Shown here: in pieces, positions 9,122-16,141 of the stretch
How positions within the stretch are numbered: the first letter of the stretch is position 1
How the letters are laid out: each line of letters starts with the position of its first letter
Assembly (NCBI RefSeq): GCF_000661955.1
Contig: NZ_CP007597.1
Span: forward strand, 2,287,605 to 2,351,604
Direction: 5' to 3'
Length of the DNA stretch: 64,000 bases
Source of the DNA: Stenotrophomonas rhizophila
Lineage (GTDB): Bacteria > Pseudomonadota > Gammaproteobacteria > Xanthomonadales > Xanthomonadaceae
Notes under the pieces: generated by a model
The model's database searches: none
What the model saw: the letters and a program-made list of their open reading frames with translations, nothing else
Told to the model about the DNA's origin: nothing
Position numbers and translations under genes: made by a program

Positions 9122-9796
9122 TCAGGCGTCCTGCGCCTCTTCGATCTGCCGCGCGGGATCGGTCAACCCCATCTCGTGCAGCACGCGGATGGCCTGCGCG
9201 CGATTGCGTACGCCCAGCCGGCCCATGATGCGGGTCATGTGCGCTTTGACCGTGCGCAGTTGTACGCCCAGGCGGTCGGCGATCTGCTTGTTGAGCAGCC
9301 CTTCGGCCACCAGGCTCAGTACGCGGTACTGGTGCGCCGACAAACTGGACAGGCGTGCGGCAAGGTCGGCGTCCTTGCTGAAAGGCGCCACCCGCGCCAC
9401 CGGCTCGCGCAGCAGCGCCGGAATCCAGCGCTCGCCCTCCAGCACGCTCAGCAGCGCCGACTGCAGGTCGGTCAGCCCCGAACTCTTGGGGAGATAGCCG
9501 GCAGCACCCAGGTCGATGGCACGGCGGATCACGTGCGGCTCTTCGTTGGCCGACACGATGATGATCGCCAGCCCGGGCTGCAACGCGCGGATGGTCGCCA
9601 GCCCGGCAAGCCCGTGATTGCCGGGCATGTGCAGGTCCAGCAGCATCAGGTCGATCTGCTGGCTCTCGATCGCCTCGAGCACGCTGTGCAGCGAATCGGC
9701 CTCGCTGATCTGCAGATCGGCGACGGCCTCTTCGGCCGCGCGATGCAGCGCCGCGCGGAACAAGGGGTGATCGTCGGCGATGAGCAGGGTCGGCAT
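9122..9796 (-). CDS. crbR: LuxR-family response regulator (CrbR/ErdR type)
   Basis: A 224-residue NarL/LuxR regulator. The receiver domain (1-120) has the acidic pair in IADDHP, phospho-acceptor Asp54 in LLDLHMPG, a switch Ser in IIVSA and Lys in PKSS. The C-terminal helix-turn-helix (about 148-205) has the NKQIADRLGV-x-LRTVKAHMTRI pattern. It resembles ErdR/CrbR/AgmR proteins, partners of symporter-fused kinases that activate acyl-CoA synthetase genes. It converges with the kinase gene (7-bp gap) and is divergent from the 3HB-oligomer hydrolase/ligase operon. A CCTAGG palindrome lies 46 bp upstream of its start, with a -10-like GCTAAC centred 32 bp from it, so autoregulation is possible. Confidence 0.87.
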   Translation of the reverse strand: MPTLLIADDHPLFRAALHRAAEEAVADLQISEADSLHSVLEAIESQQIDLMLLDLHMPGNHGLAGLATIRALQPGLAIIIVSANEEPHVIRRAIDLGAAGYLPKSSGLTDLQSALLSVLEGERWIPALLREPVARVAPFSKDADLAARLSSLSAHQYRVLSLVAEGLLNKQIADRLGVQLRTVKAHMTRIMGRLGVRNRAQAIRVLHEMGLTDPARQIEEAQDA

Positions 9797-9836
9797 GTCC
9801 AGCCGAGGTTAGCAAATCGCCCACTGCTCGGCACGG

Positions 9837-9848
9837 GTACCTAGGTAC
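9837..9848. promoter_or_regulatory. 12-bp perfect palindrome, candidate operator between crbR-like and oligomer-hydrolase genes
   Basis: The sequence gtacctaggtac is a perfect palindrome centred at 9842.5 and shares its central ACCTAGGT with the palindrome at 2034-2047. A gctagg element is centred 31 bp downstream, just before the ATG at 9885, and a -10-like GCTAAC is centred 32 bp away on the other strand. Because gctaggg also overlaps an AGGG Shine-Dalgarno-like stretch, it is unclear whether it is the -10 (which would give an almost leaderless mRNA) or a ribosome site. Confidence 0.55.
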
Positions 9849-9884
9849 GCTGGCGCGGGCTGCCGGGCTTGCTAGGGTGGCGCA

Positions 9885-11729
9885 ATGAACATTCATCGCT
9901 CCCTTGCTCCGCTGTGCGCCGCGCTGGCCCTGTTGCCGGGCGGCATCTCCATCGCCGATGCCGCCGCGCCCCGCTCCACCGCCGCAGCCCCCGTGTTCGA
10001 GCAGTGGCGGGAAACCCCGCACCGCGGCCACGATGAACTGCTGACCGCCGGGCTGGGACTGGACGCCCTGCGCGCGACCACCGCGCCAGCGTTCGCCAAC
10101 CCGGCCCAACCAACAGCAGACGAGGCCCGGCGCCGCGCGATCTGGAGCAGCTGGCGCGGCATCGCCGACCTGACCCCCGGTGGCGGTTTCGGCGATGTCT
10201 ACGGCCGCCTGCAGGCGGTACCCGGCCGCGAATTCTCCGCCTATGCACGCGTCCCCGGCGCGCGCCACCCGCACCGCGTACTGGTGCAGGTGCCCGACAC
10301 CTTCGATGCCGCGCGACGCTGCCTGGTGGTCGCCGCCTCGTCCGGCTCGCGCGGCATCTATGGTGCCATCTCGGTGGCCGGCAGCTGGGGGCTGACCCAC
10401 GGCTGTGCCGTGGCGTACACCGACAAGGGGACCGGCAGCGACTACTACGACCTGGACGCCAAGGTTGGCTTCCAGGCTGACGGCACGCCCGCCTCGCAGG
10501 GCGCGCTGGCATTCGCGCCCGTCACGCCAACCGCCGCGCACGGCATCGCCTTCAAGCACGCCCATTCGGGCGACAACCCGGAAGCAGACTGGGGCCAACA
10601 TCTGCTGCAGGCGCTGCAGTTCGGCCTGCAGGCACTGGATCGCGCCTACCCCGAATCCGCCCCATTCACACCGTCCACTACGCGCACGCTGGGTGTGGGT
10701 GTCTCCAACGGCGGAGGCGCAGTGCTGCGTGCCGCGGAGATCGACGGCGACTGGTTCGATGCGATGGTGGCCGGCGAACCCAATGTCTCAGTGGCCGGCG
10801 CACCGCCGCTGTACGACTTCGTCACCCAGGCCGCGTTGCTGATGCCCTGCGCGCTGCTGGCGCTGGAGGATCTGCCACAACCGCCGCTGCAGGCACAGGC
10901 CGCGGCGGCCGGGAGCCAGCGGTGCGCCCTGCTGAAAACCGCCGGGCAGGTGCAAGGCGATGACACCGCAACACAGGCACGCTCCGCGCGGCAGCAGCTG
11001 GCCGACGCCGGCCTGAGCGACGGTGCGCTTCGTGCGGGGGCGTTCTCGACCGGGTTCGATCTGTGGCGTGCCATCGCGGTGACCTATGCGTCGGCCTATG
11101 GGCGCTACGGGGCGGACGAGCATCCCTGTGCATACCGCTTCTCGGCCGCGGCCGCTGACGGCACACCCGGCCCGGCCGCAGCGGCGCTGCGTGCCAGCTG
11201 GTGGAGTGAGGGCAGCGGCATCCCGCCGGGCAGCGGCGTGGTGCTGGTGGATGGCAATGCGGCACGCTCGCCAGAGGACCCGCTGCAGGGCCTGAACTGC
11301 CTGCGCGCGCTTGGCCGAGGCGACAGCGCCAATGCCCGACGGGTACGCGCCGGTATCGCCGAGGCTACCGCCAAGGCGCCGCGTCGCGGTCTGCCGATCG
11401 TGGTCATTCACGGCATGGACGACGGGCTGGTGCCGATCAGCATGACCAGCGATCGCTACGTGCCCCTCGCACGCAAGGCGGGGGCGCAGATTGCGTACTG
11501 GCGCGTGGACAACGCACAGCACTTCGACGCGGTGCTGGCCTTCCCCGACTACCGCAAGCGCTATGTGCCACTGCTGCCCTATATGTTCGCGGCGATGGAC
11601 CAGGTGTGGGATCACCTTGAGGACTCTGCCCGCGCCCTGCCGCAGGACGCCCGCATCCAGCCCACGCCCCGCGCGGAAGCGCCGTTGCGGCGTGAGCAGC
11701 TGTCCATTCCCGCCGCGCCCGGCCGCTGA
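9885..11729 (+). CDS. D-(-)-3-hydroxybutyrate oligomer hydrolase (3HBOH family)
   Basis: A 614-residue secreted hydrolase with a signal peptide ending near residue 26 (ADAAAP). The family stretch SSGSRGIYGAIS...GCAVAYTDKGTG is present, with the nucleophile in GVSNGGG (Ser274) and an Asp/His pair near the C-terminus (IHGMDDGLVP; NAQHFDAV). Length and motifs match the 3HBOH family, which cuts soluble 3-hydroxybutyrate oligomers released by PHB depolymerase. It is divergent from the response regulator and followed after 24 bp by an acyl-CoA ligase in the same orientation. This gene is the strongest single pointer to hydroxybutyrate as the substrate of the locus. Confidence 0.87.
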   Translation: MNIHRSLAPLCAALALLPGGISIADAAAPRSTAAAPVFEQWRETPHRGHDELLTAGLGLDALRATTAPAFANPAQPTADEARRRAIWSSWRGIADLTPGGGFGDVYGRLQAVPGREFSAYARVPGARHPHRVLVQVPDTFDAARRCLVVAASSGSRGIYGAISVAGSWGLTHGCAVAYTDKGTGSDYYDLDAKVGFQADGTPASQGALAFAPVTPTAAHGIAFKHAHSGDNPEADWGQHLLQALQFGLQALDRAYPESAPFTPSTTRTLGVGVSNGGGAVLRAAEIDGDWFDAMVAGEPNVSVAGAPPLYDFVTQAALLMPCALLALEDLPQPPLQAQAAAAGSQRCALLKTAGQVQGDDTATQARSARQQLADAGLSDGALRAGAFSTGFDLWRAIAVTYASAYGRYGADEHPCAYRFSAAAADGTPGPAAAALRASWWSEGSGIPPGSGVVLVDGNAARSPEDPLQGLNCLRALGRGDSANARRVRAGIAEATAKAPRRGLPIVVIHGMDDGLVPISMTSDRYVPLARKAGAQIAYWRVDNAQHFDAVLAFPDYRKRYVPLLPYMFAAMDQVWDHLEDSARALPQDARIQPTPRAEAPLRREQLSIPAAPGR

Positions 11730-11753
11730 CACGCGCCCCACCAGGAACTCCCC

Positions 11754-13418
11754 ATGTCATTTGCCACCGCCGCAGACACGCCCGCCCCCGACGCCCATGC
11801 CTACCCGCTGCTGATCAAGCAGCTGCTGCTCACGCCGCTGGCGGTGCGTCCCGAGCAGGAGATCGTCTACGGCGACAACGTGCGCTTCGACTACCGCACA
11901 CTGCAGGCGCGCATCGGCCAGCTGGCCGGACTGTTGACGTCCCTTGGGGTCAAACACGGCGATACCGTGGCGGTGATGGACTGGGACAGCAACCGCTATC
12001 TGGAGAGCTATTTCGCCGTGCCGATGCTCGGTGCGGTGCTGATGATGGTGAACATCCGCCTGGCGCCCGAGCAGATTGCCTACACCCTCAACCACAGCGG
12101 TGCGCGCGTGATCCTGGCCAACCGCGCGTTCCTGCCGGTGCTGGACGGCATCGACGACCAGCTGCCGGATGTGCGCACACGGATTCTGCTGGAGGACGAG
12201 GCCGATCAGCCGCTGCCGGCGGGTTTCGTGACCGAGTATGAGGCCGGGCTGCGTGCCGCCACGCCGGTCAGCCACTTCCCGGACTTCGACGAGAACACCC
12301 GCGCCACGATGTTCTACACCACCGGCACCACCGGCCTGCCCAAAGGGGTGTACTTCAGCCATCGGCAGCTGGTGCTGCACTCGCTGGCGGGGATGGCCGC
12401 GCTGGGCAGTGCGGCCAGCCAGGGCCGCCTGCACCGCGACGATGTGTACATGCCGATCACGCCGATGTTCCATGTCCACGCCTGGGGCCTGCCGTACGTG
12501 GCCACGCTGATGGGCATCAAGCAGGTCTACCCCGGTCGCTACCTGCCGGGGCAGCTGCTGGCGTTGATCGCCCGCGAGAAGGTGACCTTCTCGCACTGCG
12601 TGCCCACCATCCTGCACATGCTGCTGGGCCACCCCAGCGCGGCCGACACCGATCTGAGCGGCTGGAAAGTGGTCATCGGCGGCGCGGCCCTGCCCCGCGC
12701 ACTGGCGCAGCAGGCGCTGGCCCGTGGCATCGACATCTTCGGCGGCTACGGCATGTCCGAGACCTGCCCCCTGCTTACCCTCGCCCAGATCGATGCCACC
12801 GCCCTGGGCGGGTCGGACGAGGCGCTCTCGCTGCGCACCAAGGCCGGCATTCCGGTGCCCCTGGTCGACCTGCGCATCGTGGACGAAGACATGCACGATG
12901 TCGCCCACGATGGCGTGGCTACCGGCGAAGTGGTGGTGCGCGCGCCCTGGCTTACCCAGGGCTACCTGCACAACCCGGACGCGTCGGCGGCCTTGTGGGC
13001 CGGCGGTTACCTGCATACCGGGGACATCGGCAACATCGATGCCGCCGGCTACCTGCGCGTCGCCGATCGCATCAAGGACGTGATCAAGACCGGCGGCGAG
13101 TGGATCTCCTCGCTCGCCCTGGAGGACATCATCGCCCTGCATCCGGCGGTCAACGAAGTGGCCGTCATCGGTATCACCGACACGAAATGGGGCGAGCGAC
13201 CGCTGCCCTTGGTGGTCAGGCATGCCGGCAGCGATGTCACCGAAGCCGAGATCATAGAACTGGTCGCCGCGCGCAGCCGCTCAGGCGATATCTCCCGCTT
13301 CGCGATCCCGGACCGCGTGAGCTTCGTGGATGCGATCGAACGCACCAGCGTGGGCAAGATCAACAAGAAGAAACTGCGCAGCCTGCATGACCTGGGCGCC
13401 GCCGCCGACGCGGGATGA
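11754..13418 (+). CDS. AMP-forming acyl-CoA ligase (AlkK/medium-chain type)
   Basis: A 554-residue adenylate-forming enzyme with the P-loop-like YTTGTTGLPKG, the GYGMSETCP motif, YLHTGDIG and the C-terminal catalytic Lys in VGKINKKKLR. Such enzymes activate free carboxylic acids to acyl-CoA through an acyl-AMP. The sequence resembles AlkK-type medium-chain ligases more than acetyl-CoA synthetase. Shine-Dalgarno AGGAAC lies upstream of the ATG, and the gene starts 24 bp after the oligomer hydrolase. CrbR/ErdR-type regulators are known to control acyl-CoA synthetase genes, so regulation by the adjacent system is likely. Activation of 3-hydroxybutyrate itself is my inference. Confidence 0.87.
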   Translation: MSFATAADTPAPDAHAYPLLIKQLLLTPLAVRPEQEIVYGDNVRFDYRTLQARIGQLAGLLTSLGVKHGDTVAVMDWDSNRYLESYFAVPMLGAVLMMVNIRLAPEQIAYTLNHSGARVILANRAFLPVLDGIDDQLPDVRTRILLEDEADQPLPAGFVTEYEAGLRAATPVSHFPDFDENTRATMFYTTGTTGLPKGVYFSHRQLVLHSLAGMAALGSAASQGRLHRDDVYMPITPMFHVHAWGLPYVATLMGIKQVYPGRYLPGQLLALIAREKVTFSHCVPTILHMLLGHPSAADTDLSGWKVVIGGAALPRALAQQALARGIDIFGGYGMSETCPLLTLAQIDATALGGSDEALSLRTKAGIPVPLVDLRIVDEDMHDVAHDGVATGEVVVRAPWLTQGYLHNPDASAALWAGGYLHTGDIGNIDAAGYLRVADRIKDVIKTGGEWISSLALEDIIALHPAVNEVAVIGITDTKWGERPLPLVVRHAGSDVTEAEIIELVAARSRSGDISRFAIPDRVSFVDAIERTSVGKINKKKLRSLHDLGAAADAG

Positions 13419-13799
13419 TGCGGCGCATGCAGGGCGGGCGTCAGCTCGGCATGCTGGAAGCAACGACGCGCCGCATGCGCCTGCTCAGCGCCGTGGAGAC
13501 AGGCGGTGGGCACTGTATCCGGCCACCTTGGCGTGCAGCCCCGAAACGGTAGGCTCAGCCTCCTCGCCGCCGTCTTCACACAGCCACCATGACGCGACAC
13601 GGTCTCCACAGCGCCCCCCCGGGGCGTTCCTTGCCGAGGCCGCACCAGCACGCCCCAGGCCCGGCGCCCCGGCCCGATCGACCCCGGCAGCGGCCCCCGA
13701 GCGCCCCTTCTGAACCCCTCGTTTGGGCAACCAGACCCAGGATCAGGGACAATAGCGCCCCAGCTGCGCGCCCTGCGCGCCCGCCCTGCTCCCCGCCCC
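13419..13799. other. 381-bp intergenic region without a recognised gene
   Basis: Short ORFs on both strands here lack a Shine-Dalgarno and look like GC-rich chance frames. A weak long-range pairing (gatgcggcgc near 13419 with gcgccgcatg near 13470) follows the ligase stop and might terminate transcription, but it has no T-run. The promoter of the dehydrogenase-like gene must lie in the right half; I could not identify it with confidence. Confidence 0.3.
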
Positions 13800-15416
13800 A
13801 TGCCATCCACCGCGCTATCCGGACCCGATTTGAACACCATCGCCCCACCCGTCGACGCCGACGACCTGCCCCTGACCGACCGCCTGCGCGCCGCGCTGGA
13901 CCTGCTGGAGGCGATCGAGGCCGACCGCACCGTGCTCGACACGCTGCCCGAAGCCGACCGCGTGCGCCTGCACCAGGTGGTGGCCAGGGTCTACCACCCC
14001 GAACCCAAGGCGCGCCGGCAGAAGCTCAAGCAGCAGGCCAAGCAGCGCCACCAGGAAAAAGTGGCCAAGGCCGAGGCGCTGCTGGAGCAGACCGGTATCC
14101 GCGCCCTGCGCCGCAAGCCGGTGTTCAGCACGCCCAACTACTTCCCGCCGCACGCCGCCGGGCTGCATGACGCCCACAACGGCGAGAACGCCGCCGAGAC
14201 GCCGGACCCGGTGCACTCGCCGGAGCTGCGCCATTGCTATGTGTGCAAGCAGAAGTTCACCCAGCTGCATCACTTCTACGACCAGATGTGCCCGGCCTGC
14301 GCCGAGCTCAACTTCATCAAACGGACCGAAACTGCCGACCTGCACGGCCGCGTTGCGCTGCTGACCGGTGGCCGGGTCAAGATCGGCTACCAGGCCGGCC
14401 TGAAACTGCTGCGTGCCGGTGCCGAGTTGATTGTCACCACGCGCTTCCCGCGCGATTCGGCCGCCCGTTACGCCGAAGAGCCGGACTTCGCCGAGTGGGG
14501 CCACCGCCTGCAGGTCTATGGTCTGGACCTGCGCCACACGCCGAGCGTGGAAGCGTTCTGCAACGAACTGCTGGCCACGCGCACGCGCCTGGACTTCATC
14601 ATCAACAACGCCTGCCAGACCGTCCGTCGCCCGCCGCAGTTCTATGCGCACATGATGGCCGGCGAAACCGCGGCGCTGCACGAGGTTCCGGAGACGCTGC
14701 GCAAGCTGATCGGCGACTACGAAGGCCTGCGCAGCGCCGAGCTGCTGGGCGCAACGTCGACCGCCGCGCTGCCGGTGGTGCAGGACCAGGGCTTCAACGG
14801 TGCCAACGGCCTCACCCGCGCCGCCGAGCTGTCGCAGGTGCCGCTGCTGGAGGATGAGCTGGTGGCCCAGCAGCACCTGTTCCCCGATGGCCGCCTCGAC
14901 CAGGACCTGCAGCAGGTGGACCTGCGCGGGCGCAATTCCTGGCGCATGCTGATGGCCGAAGTGCCCTCGGTGGAACTGCTGGAAACCCAGCTGGTGAATG
15001 CCATCGCGCCGTTCATCATCAACGCGCGGTTGAAGCCGCTGATGCTGCGTACGCCGGGCCGCGACAAGCACATCGTCAACGTGTCGGCGATGGAGGGGCA
15101 GTTCTACCGCAACTTCAAGACCACCCGGCATCCGCATACCAACATGGCCAAGGCCGCGTTGAACATGATGACGCGCACCTCGGCGGCCGATTACCAGAAC
15201 GACGGCATCCACATGAACAGCGTGGATACCGGCTGGGTAACCGACGAGGATCCGGCCGACATTGCGGCCAAGAAAGTGCAGGAAGAGCGCTTCCATCCGC
15301 CGCTGGACATCGTGGACGGGGCCGCGCGCATCGTGGACCCGATCATCCATGGCATCAACACCGGCGAGCACGTCTGGGGCCAGTTCCTGAAAGACTACGC
15401 GCCTACCGATTGGTAA
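13800..15416 (+). CDS. SDR-fold oxidoreductase-like protein with N-terminal helical region and zinc ribbon
   Basis: A 538-residue cytosolic protein. The first ~110 residues are charged and helical (rich in Lys/Gln, coiled-coil-like). A treble-clef/zinc-ribbon motif follows at about 143-167 (CYVC, then CPAC 18 residues later). The remainder is a Rossmann-fold short-chain dehydrogenase with a TGGRVKIG cofactor loop and an IINNAC strand. Where the catalytic Tyr-x3-Lys is expected, the sequence is HTNMAK, so the Tyr position is Thr. This may mean an altered mechanism or a non-enzymatic role. The start has no clear Shine-Dalgarno; a TTG at 13830 is an alternative. No function is assigned beyond the fold. 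Confidence 0.75.
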   Translation: MPSTALSGPDLNTIAPPVDADDLPLTDRLRAALDLLEAIEADRTVLDTLPEADRVRLHQVVARVYHPEPKARRQKLKQQAKQRHQEKVAKAEALLEQTGIRALRRKPVFSTPNYFPPHAAGLHDAHNGENAAETPDPVHSPELRHCYVCKQKFTQLHHFYDQMCPACAELNFIKRTETADLHGRVALLTGGRVKIGYQAGLKLLRAGAELIVTTRFPRDSAARYAEEPDFAEWGHRLQVYGLDLRHTPSVEAFCNELLATRTRLDFIINNACQTVRRPPQFYAHMMAGETAALHEVPETLRKLIGDYEGLRSAELLGATSTAALPVVQDQGFNGANGLTRAAELSQVPLLEDELVAQQHLFPDGRLDQDLQQVDLRGRNSWRMLMAEVPSVELLETQLVNAIAPFIINARLKPLMLRTPGRDKHIVNVSAMEGQFYRNFKTTRHPHTNMAKAALNMMTRTSAADYQNDGIHMNSVDTGWVTDEDPADIAAKKVQEERFHPPLDIVDGAARIVDPIIHGINTGEHVWGQFLKDYAPTDW

Positions 15417-15431
15417 TGACGCGTTGAAACT

Positions 15432-15461
15432 CCCCGCAGCCCGGCATACCGGGTTGCGGGG
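15432..15461 (+). terminator. hairpin terminator after the SDR-like gene
   Basis: A 13-bp stem (ccccgcagcccgg with ccgggttgcgggg, one G-T pair) with a CATA loop begins 15 bp after the stop codon. No T-run follows, so it may be a weak intrinsic terminator or an mRNA-end stabiliser. Confidence 0.5.
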
Positions 15462-15692
15462 GCATGCGCACCCGTTCCGGGTTTCTCGTTTCAGCAGTCT
15501 GCGTCACCGCAACCAGACCGCCCAGGCGTGTATCTTCCGCCGTCGATTCAATCCCGCAGGGTGATATTCGCCTCGCCCCTCCGTTAACACCTCGATGCTG
15601 CAGCACCGCATCGCTGAACGGTCGTAGGTGTTTTCCTACACGGTAATGAGCGCAAATACGGAATGGTTCTGAGCACCATTTCTCAGTTTGAC
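15462..15692. other. region between the SDR-like gene terminator and the lanthipeptide promoter
   Basis: About 230 bp without a gene. It includes a small stem (gtagg/cctac around 15625-15640). Possible ORFs lack ribosome sites. Nothing else recognised. Confidence 0.3.
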
Positions 15693-15721
15693 CTGACAAA
15701 CAATTATGTGCACCCTAGAAA
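15693..15721 (+). promoter_or_regulatory. putative sigma-70 promoter of the lanthipeptide operon
   Basis: A -35-like CTGACA (15693-15698) and a -10-like TAGAAA (15716-15721) are separated by exactly 17 bp. The surrounding stretch is AT-richer than its neighbours. A start near 15728 would give a leader of about 124 nt before the precursor gene. That leader contains a perfect 9-bp hairpin at 15791-15815 (aggcgccag/ctggcgcct). Confidence 0.45.
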
Positions 15722-15851
15722 TGCGGCCTGACCATCGTCACTCCGTATCGCCAGGCGTCCTCGCCTTGCCATGGAATGGCCGTATCCCAGAGGCGCCAGC
15801 TTCGTCCTGGCGCCTTGATCGCTTCATTGTTGATCAACAGGAGAAAGCGGA

Positions 15852-16058
15852 ATGGAATTGAATGACAACGTCGTTGCAGGTTGGCTCAATGGCGCAGACA
15901 GCGTCGACGGCTGCGAGAATCCGGCGGGTTCGCTCTTCATCTACGGCCAGGACGCAACCGATGCCGCGCTGACCGCAATGGCGCCCACCATGGTGACCGG
16001 CGGCACCGGCAACTGCACCACCACCATGTCAGTGATCAACCACTGCATGTGTTGCTGA
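15852..16058 (+). CDS. lanA: class II lanthipeptide precursor (LanA-type)
   Basis: A 68-residue peptide just upstream of a LanM synthetase, with AGGAG 8 nt before the ATG. The first ~51 residues form an acidic, Cys-poor leader (net negative, one Cys at 21) ending in a double-glycine TGG. The predicted core TGNCTTTMSVINHCMCC (52-68) has five Thr/Ser (three consecutive Thr) and four Cys, the composition expected of substrates for dehydration and thioether ring closure. A Gly-Gly cut normally needs a LanT peptidase-exporter, which is absent here. The cleavage site is therefore predicted only by motif. No closely similar named lantibiotic came to mind. Confidence 0.82.
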   Translation: MELNDNVVAGWLNGADSVDGCENPAGSLFIYGQDATDAALTAMAPTMVTGGTGNCTTTMSVINHCMCC

Positions 16059-16070
16059 TCTAGCCTGTAC

Positions 16071-16099
16071 CGGCGCGCAGCCGAACGTGCTGCGCGCCG
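16071..16099 (+). promoter_or_regulatory. hairpin between lanthipeptide precursor and synthetase genes
   Basis: A perfect 11-bp stem (cggcgcgcagc with gctgcgcgccg) and a 7-nt loop lie 12 bp after the precursor stop and 42 bp before lanM. There is no T-run. Hairpins placed here in peptide operons often act as partial terminators or 3'-end stabilisers, giving more precursor mRNA than enzyme mRNA. That role is inferred. Confidence 0.55.
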
Positions 16100-16141
16100 T
16101 CTCCAGCAATGCCGCATCCGGACACTATCGCAGGGAAGGCA

